DNA from: DATDMG01 sp036518955
GTDB taxonomy: Bacteria; Actinomycetota; Actinomycetes; Actinomycetales; Kineosporiaceae
Length of the DNA: 28,871 nt
NCBI GenBank assembly: GCA_036518955.1
Contig: DATDMG010000068.1
Coordinates: 1 to 28,871, forward strand
Direction of reading: 5' to 3'
The notes under the pieces were generated by a model, which was not told the DNA's origin, made no database searches, and saw only the letters and a program-made list of their open reading frames with translations. This document shows, piece after piece, positions 15,439 to 23,343 of the stretch (positions are counted from its first letter, which is position 1; each line of letters begins with the position of its first letter). The translations under genes and the position numbers were made by a program.

Positions 15439-15528
15439 GCGCCGATCGCTCCCGCCGGGGCGAGCCTTGGTACAGCGAGGTAGGCGCCTCCGGCGTGGCC
15501 GAGGTTCCGCCAGAACGGAGGTGCGGGG

Positions 15529-16071
15529 GTGGCACGAGGCATGCATGAGGGCATCAGGCCGGCCCCTGGGCCCGTCGTGGTAGGGGTCGACGGGTCGCAG
15601 GGGGCAGCTCGGGCCCTGATCTGGGCCCTCCGCGAGGCACTGGACCGGCAGGCCCCGGTGCGGGTGGTGACGGCCTGGGCCTGGGGCCGGTCGGCGGCCG
15701 CCGCCGCACGCGGCGGGGTGAGCATCGCCCGCCAGGCACGGCAGAACCAGGAGGCCCTGATCCGCGCCGTACTGGCCCGCTTCCCCGGGCCGCTGCCGCA
15801 GCTCACCGCCGAACTGGTGGAGGGTGACGCGGCGAGCGCGCTGATCGACCGGTCCGAGGACGGCGTCCTGCTGGTCCTCGGCTCCCGCGGGACGACCGGT
15901 GCGGCGGGACGGGTGGTCGGCTCCGTCGCAGACGCCTGCCTGCGGCACTGCACCTGCCCGGTCGTGGTGGTCCCGGCCGACTCGCCGCTCAGCCTGCCGG
16001 AGCAACTGGGCTCCGGCGGACGCCGCGCCGGCCTGGCCCCCGCCGTCCTGGGAGCCGTCGGCCTCCCCTGA
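15529..16071 (+). CDS. Universal stress protein (UspA family)
   Basis: 180 aa with a single Usp domain (about 14-150). VVVGVDGSQGAARALIWAL opens the fold. LVLGSRGTTGAAGRVVGSVADACLRHCTCPVVVVP contains the ATP-binding Gx2Gx9G(S) pattern, so this should be the ATP-binding class. The last 30 residues extend past the fold. The GTG at 15529 follows CGGAGG by six bases; ATG at 15541 is an internal alternative. It stands alone, divergent from the LacI pseudogene and upstream of the helicase on the same strand. These proteins act in dormancy, low oxygen and general stress; the specific trigger here is not known. Confidence 0.93.
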   Translation: MARGMHEGIRPAPGPVVVGVDGSQGAARALIWALREALDRQAPVRVVTAWAWGRSAAAAARGGVSIARQARQNQEALIRAVLARFPGPLPQLTAELVEGDAASALIDRSEDGVLLVLGSRGTTGAAGRVVGSVADACLRHCTCPVVVVPADSPLSLPEQLGSGGRRAGLAPAVLGAVGLP

Positions 16072-16087
16072 CCCACTCGCCCAGCCA

Positions 16088-16115
16088 TGATCATGCGGGC
16101 GGCCGTGATCATGCG
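16088..16115 (+). repeat. Two direct copies of TGATCATGCG
   Basis: Exact 10-bp copies at 16088-16097 and 16106-16115, 18 bp apart start to start, in the gap between the stress protein and the helicase. They belong to the same motif family found at 12176, 20212, 20231 and 20345. Confidence 0.9.
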
Positions 16116-16198
16116 ATCGCAGGCCTGGCTGGCGGTGGCCCGACCGGCCGACAATCGGGGGGCGGCTGGTCGCAGCCGCACCGTATCCTGGCGAGGTC

Positions 16199-19100
16199 AT
16201 GGGTATCCCGGCCAGCACCGTATCCGCCGGCACGCTCCGGGCCCGGCTGGCCGATCTGCGCATGGATCTCACGGTGCGGGACGAGCACCGGTTGCGCCGC
16301 CGCCTGGACGGCGTGCGGTCCGTACGAGACCCGGCCCGGGCGGAGCGCACCCTGGAGCGGATCGCCACCGACCTGGACACCGCACGTGCCCGCGTCGAGG
16401 CCCGGCGCGCCGCCGTCCCGCCGATCCGCTACCCGGACGAACTGCCGGTCAGCGGCCGGCGCGACGACCTGGCCGCCGCGATCCGGGATCACCAGGTGGT
16501 GATCGTCGCTGGTGAGACCGGGTCCGGCAAGACCACGCAGCTCCCCAAGATCTGCCTGGAGCTGGGCCGCGGCGCGCGCGGCATGATCGGGCACACCCAG
16601 CCGCGCCGGATCGCGGCCCGGAGCGTCGCCGAGCGGATCGCGGAGGAACTCGGCGTGCCGCTCGGCGGCCTCGTCGGGTACCAGGTGCGGTTCACCGACC
16701 GGGTGTCCGACCAGACCGCGATCAAGGTCATGACGGACGGCATCCTGCTCGCCGAGATCCAACGGGACCGGTTGCTGACGGCGTACGACACGATCATCGT
16801 GGACGAGGCGCACGAGCGCAGCCTCAACATCGACTTCCTGCTCGGGTACCTGCACCAGCTGCTGCCGCGCCGCCCCGACCTGGGGCTGATCATCACCTCG
16901 GCCACCATCGATCCCGAGCGGTTCGCGGCCCACTTCGGCGGGGCACCGGTCGTCGAGGTCTCCGGGCGCACCTATCCGGTGGAGATCCGCTACCGGCCCC
17001 TCATCGAGGAGCCCGATCCCGCCGGCGACGAGGACGACGACCCGGCGGACGGCGAGCCGGTGGTCCGTGACCAGGTCCAGGCGATCTGCGAGGCGGTGCA
17101 GGAGCTGGCGGCGGAAGGCCCGGGCGACGTCCTGGTGTTCCTCTCCGGTGAGCGCGAGATCCGGGACGCCGCCGATGCCCTGGCCCGCTCCGAGCCACCG
17201 CACACCGAGATCCTCCCGCTGTACGCCCGGCTCTCCGCGGCCGAGCAGCACCGCGTCTTCGAGCCGCACGCCGGGCGCCGCGTCGTCCTGGCCACGAATG
17301 TCGCCGAGACGTCGCTGACCGTACCCGGGATCCGGTACGTGATCGACCCGGGGACGGCGCGGATCTCCCGGTACAGCACTCGGCTCAAGGTGCAGCGGCT
17401 GCCCATCGAACCGATCTCGCAGGCCTCCGCGAACCAACGCGCCGGTCGCTGCGGGCGGCTGGAGGCGGGCGTCTGCATCCGGCTCTACCGCGAGGAGGAC
17501 GTCGCCGGCCGGCCGCGCTTCACCGACCCCGAGATCCTCCGGACCAACCTCGCCTCGGTCATCCTGCAGATGACCGCGCTGGGCCTGGGCGACATAGGCG
17601 CGTTCCCGTTCATCGACCCACCCGACCGGCGCGCCGTCAAGGACGGCCTGGACCTCCTGGCCGAGCTCGGCGCGCTCGACCCGGCCCCGGCGGAGCCGGC
17701 GCGGCGGCTCACCGCCCTCGGCCGGTCGCTCGCGCAGCTACCGGTCGACCCCCGGCTCGGCCGGATGATCCTGGAGGCGGACCGCAACGGGTGCACCCGC
17801 GAGGTGATGATCGTCGCGGCCGCGCTGTCGATCCAGGACGTGCGGGAGCGGCCCGCCGAACACCAACAGGCAGCGGACGAGAAGCACCGCCGGTTCGCCG
17901 ACCCACGCTCCGACTTCCTCGCCCACCTCAATCTCTGGGACCACCTGCGCCAGCAGCAGCGCGAGCTGTCCTCCGGCGCATTCCGCCGGATGTGCAAGCG
18001 GGAATTCCTCAACTACCTGCGCATCCGGGAGTGGCAGGACCTCGTCGGGCAGCTGCGCCAGCTCGCGAAACCGCTCGGCGTCACCCTCGCCGCCGAGCCG
18101 ATGGACCGCGCGGACCCCGCCGCCGTCCAGCGCCTGCACGCCAGCCTGCTCGCCGGCCTGTTGTCCCACCTCGGGTTGTTGCAGGGCGACGGGCGGGGGG
18201 CGGAGTACCTGGGCGCCCGGGGGGCGAAGTTCCAGATCTGGCCGGGATCGGCGCTGGCCAGGCGGCCGCCGCGCTGGGTGATGGCGGCCGAACTGGTGGA
18301 GACGTCCCGGCTGTGGGGCCGGGTGGTGGCGCGGGTCGAGCCGGAGTGGGTCGAGCGGTTGGCCGGTCACCTGGTGAAACGCACCTACGCCGAACCGCAC
18401 TGGTCGCGCAACCGGGCCGCCGTGGTGGCATCCGAGCGGGTCACCCTCTACGGGATCCCGCTGGTCGTGGGGCGGACGGTGCAGTACGGCCGGATCGACC
18501 CCGCGCTGTCCCGGGAGCTGTTCGTCCGGCACGCGCTGGTCGAGGGGGACTGGGAGACACGGCACCGCTTCTTCCACGCCAACCGAGCCCTGCTGGACGA
18601 CGTCGACGACCTGGAGAACCGCACCCGCCGCCGCGACCTGAAGGTGGACGACGAGACCCTGTTCGCCTTCTACGACCGGCGGATCCCGGACGACGTCGTC
18701 TCCGGCCGGCACTTCGACGCCTGGTGGAAGCAGGCCCGCCGGGCCGAGCCCGAGCTGCTCACCTTCACCCCCGACCTGCTCCTGGCCGACGGCCAGGACC
18801 TCGACTACGCCCGCGACTTCCCCGACCGGTGGCGTGCCGGCGACCTGGACCTGCGGCTGACCTACACGTTCGAGCCCGGCTCCCCGACCGACGGCGTCGG
18901 CGTGACGGTCCCGCTACCGGTGCTGAACCGGTTGTCGCCGGACGGCTTCGAGTGGCTCGTGCCAGGGCTTCGCGAGGAGCTCGTCACGGCGCTGATCCGC
19001 TCGCTGCCCAAGCAGATCCGGCGCACGCTCGTCCCGGCGCCCGACCACGCCCGGGCCGTGCTGCCCGCGCTCGCCGCCGCGCACGACCGGGGCGAGGGGC

Positions 19101-20233
19101 TGCTGCCGGCGCTGGAGAGGCAGCTGGGCGCCCACGCCGGTACGCCGATCCCCCGGGACAGCTGGGATCTCGACCGGCTGCCGCCCCACCTGCGCATGAC
19201 CTTCCGGGTCGTCGACGAGCGTGGCAACGTCGTCGGCGAGGGCAAGGACCTGGACGGCCTGAAGCGCGGCCTCGCCCCGCGGATCCGGGCCGCGGTCGCG
19301 TCGTCGGTGGCTCCCGGCGTCGAGCGCACCGGGCTGACCGGCTGGCCCGCCGACCTGCCGCACGGCTCGATCCCCGCCACGGTGACCCGGACGGCGCTGG
19401 AGGGGTCGGCCGTCGGGCAGACGGTGCAGGGCTTCCCGGCCCTGGTCGACGAGGGCGCGACGGTCGGCCTGAGAGTGCTGGCGTCCGCCGCGGAGCAGGC
19501 CACGGCGATGCCGCGCGGGGTCCGGCGCCTGCTGCTGCTGGAGCTGACGTCGCCGGCGCGCGCCGTCCTCGGTCGTCTCGACACCCCGACCAAGCTCGCG
19601 CTCGCGGCCGCTCCCCACGGCAGCGCCGGCGCCCTCTTCGACGACTGCCTGGCGTGCGCGGTCGACGCCCTGGTCGCGGACGGCGGCGGCCCGCCCTGGG
19701 ACGAGGCGGCCTACCTGGCGTTGCGCGACACCGTGCGGAGTCGCTCGGAGGCCGAGGTGACCGACGTGGTCCGCCTCGTCGCGCGCATCCTCACCGAGGC
19801 CGCCGCACTGGACCGGGGGCTGCGGTCGACCTCCAGCCTGACTCTGCTGCCCGCACTCACCGACGTCCGGGACCAGCTCGCCGGACTGGTCTACCCGGGC
19901 TTCGTCACGGCGTCCGGGCGCCGCCGGCTGCCGGACCTCGTCCGGTACCTGCAGGCGGCACGGCACCGGATGGAGGTGCTGCCCGACCATCCCGTGCGGG
20001 ATGCCGACCGGATGGCCCGGGTGGCCGCCGTCCAGGCCGAGTACGACGCGCGGCTCGCCACGCTCCCCTCCGGCCGGCCGGTGCCGCCGGAGGTGGCGGA
20101 CGTACGGTGGATGCTCGAGGAGCTCCGGGTGAGCTTCTTCGCCCAACAGCTCCGCACCGCCTACCCGGTCTCGGAGAAGCGGATCCTGAAGGTCCTCGAC
20201 CCCGTCCGCCGTGATCATTCACGAGGGCTCTGA
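16199..20233 (+). CDS. hrpA: ATP-dependent RNA helicase HrpA (DEAH box)
   Basis: 1344 aa, close to the roughly 1300 aa of E. coli HrpA. The N-terminal helical part is followed by the motor: GETGSGKTTQ (Walker A, from 105), TQPRRIAA, DEAH at 202-205, SATID, LVFLSGEREI, ATNVAETSLTVPGI and QRAGRCGR. Then come the winged-helix and HA2 region (LGLGDIGAFPFIDPP), an OB-like part and the long C-terminal DUF3418-type domain typical of HrpA. The family unwinds RNA; E. coli HrpA has been tied to mRNA processing and rescue of stalled ribosomes. The ATG is nine bases after TATCCT, so the leader would be nearly absent. The stop is part of a TGATCATGCG motif. Confidence 0.96.
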   Translation: MGIPASTVSAGTLRARLADLRMDLTVRDEHRLRRRLDGVRSVRDPARAERTLERIATDLDTARARVEARRAAVPPIRYPDELPVSGRRDDLAAAIRDHQVVIVAGETGSGKTTQLPKICLELGRGARGMIGHTQPRRIAARSVAERIAEELGVPLGGLVGYQVRFTDRVSDQTAIKVMTDGILLAEIQRDRLLTAYDTIIVDEAHERSLNIDFLLGYLHQLLPRRPDLGLIITSATIDPERFAAHFGGAPVVEVSGRTYPVEIRYRPLIEEPDPAGDEDDDPADGEPVVRDQVQAICEAVQELAAEGPGDVLVFLSGEREIRDAADALARSEPPHTEILPLYARLSAAEQHRVFEPHAGRRVVLATNVAETSLTVPGIRYVIDPGTARISRYSTRLKVQRLPIEPISQASANQRAGRCGRLEAGVCIRLYREEDVAGRPRFTDPEILRTNLASVILQMTALGLGDIGAFPFIDPPDRRAVKDGLDLLAELGALDPAPAEPARRLTALGRSLAQLPVDPRLGRMILEADRNGCTREVMIVAAALSIQDVRERPAEHQQAADEKHRRFADPRSDFLAHLNLWDHLRQQQRELSSGAFRRMCKREFLNYLRIREWQDLVGQLRQLAKPLGVTLAAEPMDRADPAAVQRLHASLLAGLLSHLGLLQGDGRGAEYLGARGAKFQIWPGSALARRPPRWVMAAELVETSRLWGRVVARVEPEWVERLAGHLVKRTYAEPHWSRNRAAVVASERVTLYGIPLVVGRTVQYGRIDPALSRELFVRHALVEGDWETRHRFFHANRALLDDVDDLENRTRRRDLKVDDETLFAFYDRRIPDDVVSGRHFDAWWKQARRAEPELLTFTPDLLLADGQDLDYARDFPDRWRAGDLDLRLTYTFEPGSPTDGVGVTVPLPVLNRLSPDGFEWLVPGLREELVTALIRSLPKQIRRTLVPAPDHARAVLPALAAAHDRGEGLLPALERQLGAHAGTPIPRDSWDLDRLPPHLRMTFRVVDERGNVVGEGKDLDGLKRGLAPRIRAAVASSVAPGVERTGLTGWPADLPHGSIPATVTRTALEGSAVGQTVQGFPALVDEGATVGLRVLASAAEQATAMPRGVRRLLLLELTSPARAVLGRLDTPTKLALAAAPHGSAGALFDDCLACAVDALVADGGGPPWDEAAYLALRDTVRSRSEAEVTDVVRLVARILTEAAALDRGLRSTSSLTLLPALTDVRDQLAGLVYPGFVTASGRRRLPDLVRYLQAARHRMEVLPDHPVRDADRMARVAAVQAEYDARLATLPSGRPVPPEVADVRWMLEELRVSFFAQQLRTAYPVSEKRILKVLDPVRRDHSRGL

Positions 20234-20356
20234 TCATGCGCGACCCGCACGAGGTCAAGGGGCCCTGGGCGGACGTCGCGGGTCACCAGAGCCGTCGCCG
20301 ATCAACGGCGCCATGCCCGCCGAGGTGCATGACCACCGCCAGATGTGCATGATCAC
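20212..20356. repeat. Four TGATCA-type motif copies, direct and inverted, between convergent genes
   Basis: TGATCATTCA (20212) lies inside the helicase 3' end, and TGATCATGCG (20231-20240) includes its stop. GTGCATGACCAC (20325-20336, one mismatch) and GTGCATGATCAC (20345-20356) are inverted copies; the last includes the P450 stop (20353-20355). The 119-bp gap is thus bracketed by opposed copies. It holds no gene, and no T run is seen. Confidence 0.9.
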
Positions 20357-21762
20357 TGCTGGTCGCGGGTGAGGAGGAGCGGCTGACCGCCCCGGGGACG
20401 GAGGGTGACCAGGGCTTTCGGCCGGGGCGGCAGGGCGCCCGGCGGCCGGGCGACCCAGCGGTCGCGCAGCAGGGTCGCCAGCACGAGCACGGCTTCCACC
20501 AGCGCCAGGTCCCGGCCGATGCAGAGCCGCGGGCCGAGCCCGAACGGCAGATAGGTCGCGCACGGCGCGGCCGAGCGAACGGCCGCCGGGGCCGGGTCGC
20601 GGCGGTCGGTGCCGCCGGCGCCGGCCGCGGCCACGAACCGGCGGGGATCGAAGCGGGTGGGCTCGGGCCAGTCGGCTGCCCGGCGGTGCAGCAACCACGG
20701 GCTGAGGATCACCAGCGTGCGGGCCGGGATCCGGACGCCGACCAGTTCGTCGGGCCCCGCCGCGACCCGGGTGATCACCCAGGCCGGGGGGTACAACCGC
20801 AGGGATTCGTCGACGACCGCGCGGGTCAGCCGGAGCGCGCCCAGGTCGGCTGCCGTGGGATGCCGCCCGCCGAGCACGGTGGAGAGCTCCGCGGCGAGCT
20901 CCCGCTGGACCGGCGGGTGGTCGGCGAGCAGCCCGAGCGTCCAGACCAGGGCCGAGGCCACGGTCTCGTAACCGGCGATGACCATCGTGACCAGCTCGTC
21001 CCGAACCTCGTCGGCGGTCAGCTCCGCGGCGTCCGCGGCAGCCAGGAGCAGGCCGAGCAGGTCCGGGGCACGTTCCGGGGGCGCCGCCGTCCGCCGCGAG
21101 GCGACCAGGGCCGCGCAGGTCGCGTCGAGCACCCGGACGGCCCGCCGCAGCCGCCACCGGGACGGCGTCGGCCACCCCGCGGGGACCGGCGACCGAGCCC
21201 GGTGCACCAGCAACCTCAGCGCGTCGTCCACGGCCGCGACGATCCTGGCCGCCTCGACGTCGAGATCGGACGCCAGCAGGGTGCGCCCGACCAACCGGAG
21301 CATCCCGCGCATGACCGCGGCGTCGGCGTCCAGCGGGCGGGCGGGGCCGGCGGCGTCCCAGGCCCGGCGGAGCTCATCACCGGCCCGGACCGCCTGGGCC
21401 GCGCAGCGGGCCGACACCTCCCGGTGGAACGCGGGCCGGACCAGGCGTCGGTGCGCGCGCCAGACGTCGCCGTCACTGACCAGCAGCCCCTGTCCGGTGA
21501 CCTCGGCCAGCGCCGCATACTGCACGGTGCGCTTGAGGTAGTTGCCCGGGGCGTCCTGGAGCACGCGGCGGGCCCCGGCCGGGTCGTTGACCAGCAGCAC
21601 CGGACGCCGCGGCATCGGGAACGCCACCAGGTCGCCGTACCGGGCGACCACACGCTCCAGGTAGGCGAGCGGGTCGCGCGCCAGGATCGGGACGGCGCGG
21701 AGCATCTCGGCAGGCTCCGGCCCGGGCGCGTCGACAGCGTGCACCGGCCCGCGGCGGCCCAT
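20353..21762 (-). CDS. Cytochrome P450
   Basis: 469 aa. The heme loop FGLGPRLCIGRD gives the axial Cys414. The K-helix ExxR is DESLRLYP. The I-helix reads AGYETVASAL, so the usual AGxET is kept but followed by Val rather than Thr. FDPRRF is the PERF-like motif. N-terminal features (ARDPLAYLERVVARYGDLVAF) and length resemble the CYP102/CYP110-like fatty-acid or terpenoid hydroxylase side of the superfamily more than short class I actinobacterial P450s. No redox partner gene (ferredoxin, reductase) is in the window. The ATG lies 8 bp after the GroES-like stop, with no obvious ribosome site, so it probably depends on that gene's transcript. Confidence 0.95.
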   Translation of the reverse strand: MGRRGPVHAVDAPGPEPAEMLRAVPILARDPLAYLERVVARYGDLVAFPMPRRPVLLVNDPAGARRVLQDAPGNYLKRTVQYAALAEVTGQGLLVSDGDVWRAHRRLVRPAFHREVSARCAAQAVRAGDELRRAWDAAGPARPLDADAAVMRGMLRLVGRTLLASDLDVEAARIVAAVDDALRLLVHRARSPVPAGWPTPSRWRLRRAVRVLDATCAALVASRRTAAPPERAPDLLGLLLAAADAAELTADEVRDELVTMVIAGYETVASALVWTLGLLADHPPVQRELAAELSTVLGGRHPTAADLGALRLTRAVVDESLRLYPPAWVITRVAAGPDELVGVRIPARTLVILSPWLLHRRAADWPEPTRFDPRRFVAAAGAGGTDRRDPAPAAVRSAAPCATYLPFGLGPRLCIGRDLALVEAVLVLATLLRDRWVARPPGALPPRPKALVTLRPRGGQPLLLTRDQQ

Positions 21763-21770
21763 GGCGAGCC

Positions 21771-22163
21771 CTAGAGGTAGAGGCCGGTACGACCGTCCTC
21801 GACGCGGGGGGCGGCGACGGCGTGGATGTCACGTTCCCGCAGGAGCACGTACTGCGTGCTCTGCAACTCCACCTCGGCCCGATCCTCCGGGTCGTACAGG
21901 ACACGGTCGTCGATCTGCACCTGTCGGACGCTCGGACCCGCCGCGACGACCGTGGCCCAGGCGAGGCGCTTGCCGACCGCCGCGGTCGCCGGGATCACGA
22001 TTCCGGCGCTCGAACGCCTCTCCCCCGCCTCGTTGTCCGTCGACACCAGGACGCGGTCGTGCAGCATCCGGATCGGCAGGCGCCCGGCGGGCTGGGCCAA
22101 CGGACCTAGGGGTGCGGACGACGCACCGGCTGGCGCATTGCTCGACGCGGTCGATGCACTCAC
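21771..22163 (-). CDS. Divergent GroES-like co-chaperonin
   Basis: 130 aa. After about 40 low-complexity residues the 10-kDa chaperonin fold starts at RMLHDRVLVSTD. The mobile-loop region reads ERRSSAGIVIPATA, close to the GroEL-binding GGIVLP-type sequence. GKRLAWATVVAAGP, IDDRVLYDPEDRAEVEL and YVLLRERDIHAV complete the barrel. It is not next to groEL and its N-terminal extension is unusual, so this is likely an extra GroES paralogue rather than the main one. The GTG at 22163 lies 7 bases after TAACGT with no ribosome site, fitting a leaderless message. It precedes the P450 gene by 8 bp on the same strand. Confidence 0.87.
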   Translation of the reverse strand: MSASTASSNAPAGASSAPLGPLAQPAGRLPIRMLHDRVLVSTDNEAGERRSSAGIVIPATAAVGKRLAWATVVAAGPSVRQVQIDDRVLYDPEDRAEVELQSTQYVLLRERDIHAVAAPRVEDGRTGLYL

Positions 22164-22170
22164 GCAGCGA

Positions 22171-22176
22171 ACGTTA
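22171..22176 (-). promoter_or_regulatory. -10 element for leaderless GroES-like/P450 transcript
   Basis: TAACGT on the minus strand, 7 bases before the GTG. It fits TANNNT and supports starting the protein at 22163 rather than at the upstream in-frame ATG (22196). Confidence 0.5.
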
Positions 22177-22239
22177 CCCTGCCGGACCTGGGGCATCGTG
22201 CACGGTAGGCGTCATCGCGCCGGACGGCGTCGACCCGGG

Positions 22240-22551
22240 TCACCCGCGCCGACGGCGCAGCGTCAGCAGCAGCCCGATCAGGACGACGCCGGCTGCGGTG
22301 ACGGCGGCCATCCGCTCGGCCCGCAACTGACCCTCCGCGGTGAACGCGAACGAGGCCAGCCGGCCCCGCACGTCGGCGACCGACCGGCGGGCGATCTCCC
22401 GGGGGTGGGCCCGCACCACGAGCTCGTCGATGGTCGTCGCAAGATCGGCCCGGCGCCGCTCGATCAGGGCCTCGATCGCGGCCGGGTCCTTGGGCATCGG
22501 CGTCGCGGCACCGCCGCTGCCGGCCCTCGGGATGCCGTCGTCCAGGCTCAT
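22240..22551 (-). CDS. DUF3618 domain protein
   Basis: 103 aa with the standard layout of the family: a stretch with IEALIERRRADLATTIDELVVRAHPREIARRSV (about 28-60), an amphipathic segment, then one C-terminal transmembrane helix (about 80-98, AAVTAAGVVLIGLLLTL) ending in RRRRG. The ATG is preceded by AGGAGG at about 9 bases. The protein is anchored with its N-terminus probably in the cytoplasm. The family is widespread in actinobacteria and has no firm function; it often lies near peroxiredoxin (bcp) genes, as here, where it is divergent from one. Confidence 0.9.
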   Translation of the reverse strand: MSLDDGIPRAGSGGAATPMPKDPAAIEALIERRRADLATTIDELVVRAHPREIARRSVADVRGRLASFAFTAEGQLRAERMAAVTAAGVVLIGLLLTLRRRRG

Positions 22552-22573
22552 CAGCCTCACCTCCTGCGGTCCA

Positions 22574-22579
22574 AAGCTA
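22574..22579 (-). promoter_or_regulatory. Possible -10 box of the DUF3618 gene
   Basis: TAGCTT on the minus strand fits TANNNT and lies 22 bp before the ATG, leaving room for the AGGAGG ribosome site. Confidence 0.4.
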
Positions 22580-22617
22580 CTGGGCAGGCGCCGCGCCGTC
22601 GTCAGGGGAGGCGCACC

Positions 22618-22623
22618 TAGAGT
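22618..22623 (+). promoter_or_regulatory. Possible -10 box of the peroxiredoxin gene
   Basis: TAGAGT about 55 bp before the GTG, in the 126-bp divergent gap. No strong -35 box is evident. Confidence 0.4.
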
Positions 22624-22677
22624 GTCGATCGTCATGCACCCGCTCCCGAGGTGCCCGAACCGCGGAAGGACGACGCC

Positions 22678-23142
22678 GTGCCCCAGCTCCAGCCCGGTCA
22701 GCCAGCCCCCGACTTCACCCTGACCGCAGCCGACGGCTCGACGGTCTCGCTGCACGACTACCGGGGGCGGCACGTGATCGTCTACTTCTACCCGGCGGCG
22801 ATGACCCCGGGGTGCACCAAGCAGGCGTGCGACTTCCGGGACAGCCTGCAGGCGCTGCAGGCCGCCGGCTACGCCGTCCTGGGCATCTCGCCGGACAAGC
22901 CCGCCAAGCTGGCGAAGTTCGTCGAGCGGGACGGGCTGACCTTCCCGCTCCTGTCCGATCCCGACCACGGCGTGCTCGAGCCCTGGGGCGCCTGGGGCGA
23001 GAAGTCGCTGTACGGGCGGGTCGTCGTCGGCGTGATCCGCTCGACGGTCGTCGTCGACCCGGACGGCGTGGTGCGCCTCGCCCGGTACAACGTCAAGGCG
23101 ACCGGCCACGTGGCCTCACTGCGCACGGCGCTCGGAATCTGA
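22678..23142 (+). CDS. bcp: Thioredoxin-dependent thiol peroxidase, BCP-type peroxiredoxin
   Basis: 154 aa, the usual BCP length. It starts at GTG with GGAAGGA about 8 bases before. APDFTLTAADGSTVSL opens the thioredoxin fold. FYPAAMTPGCTKQACDFRD places the peroxidatic Cys46 and a second Cys51 five residues later, the atypical 2-Cys arrangement of BCP/PrxQ. GISPDKPAKLAKFVE, LTFPLLSDPDHGVLEPWGAWGEK and RSTVVVDPDGVV are also typical. It reduces hydrogen peroxide and organic peroxides with electrons from thioredoxin in the cytoplasm. It is divergent from the DUF3618 gene and followed by tRNA-Leu. Confidence 0.96.
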   Translation: MPQLQPGQPAPDFTLTAADGSTVSLHDYRGRHVIVYFYPAAMTPGCTKQACDFRDSLQALQAAGYAVLGISPDKPAKLAKFVERDGLTFPLLSDPDHGVLEPWGAWGEKSLYGRVVVGVIRSTVVVDPDGVVRLARYNVKATGHVASLRTALGI

Positions 23143-23200
23143 CCTGGGCTCCCCTGGCGTTCCGGACTAAGCTGCTGCTGCTGGTGGCTGCGGCCGCGGC

Positions 23201-23282
23201 GCGGGAGTGGTGTAACTGGCAGCCACGCAGGATTTAGGTTCCTGTGCCTTCGGGCGTGCGGGTTCGAGTCCCGCCTTCCGCA
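23201..23282 (+). tRNA. tRNA-Leu (anticodon UAG)
   Basis: The acceptor stem GCGGGAG pairs with CTTCCGC (23275-23281, one G-U), with discriminator A at 23282. The anticodon arm CAGGA-TTTAGGT-TCCTG shows TAG. A long variable arm (TGCCTTCGGGCG) marks it as a class II tRNA. The T arm GCGGG-TTCGAGT-CCCGC is standard. CCA is not encoded. Confidence 0.95.
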
Positions 23283-23343
23283 CTACCTGGCCCATTGCGC
23301 GGAGGTGCTCCCCTCAACCGTGGTTGCTGATCGCCCCTCGGCG

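Noticed and set aside
14579..15528. The region as a functional LacI regulator using programmed frameshifting.
   Set aside because: At least three breaks and a missing stretch of about 100 codons cannot be solved by one frameshift, and no slippery site was seen.
17791..20214. An 807-codon open frame inside the helicase gene in another plus-strand frame.
   Set aside because: Its translation is Arg/Pro/Gly/Ala-rich noise, while the helicase frame has all motifs; it is a frame shadow.
16088..20356. The TGATCATGC copies as a CRISPR array or mobile-element ends.
   Set aside because: Copies are short, irregularly spaced, in both orientations and not flanked by spacers, transposase genes or target duplications.
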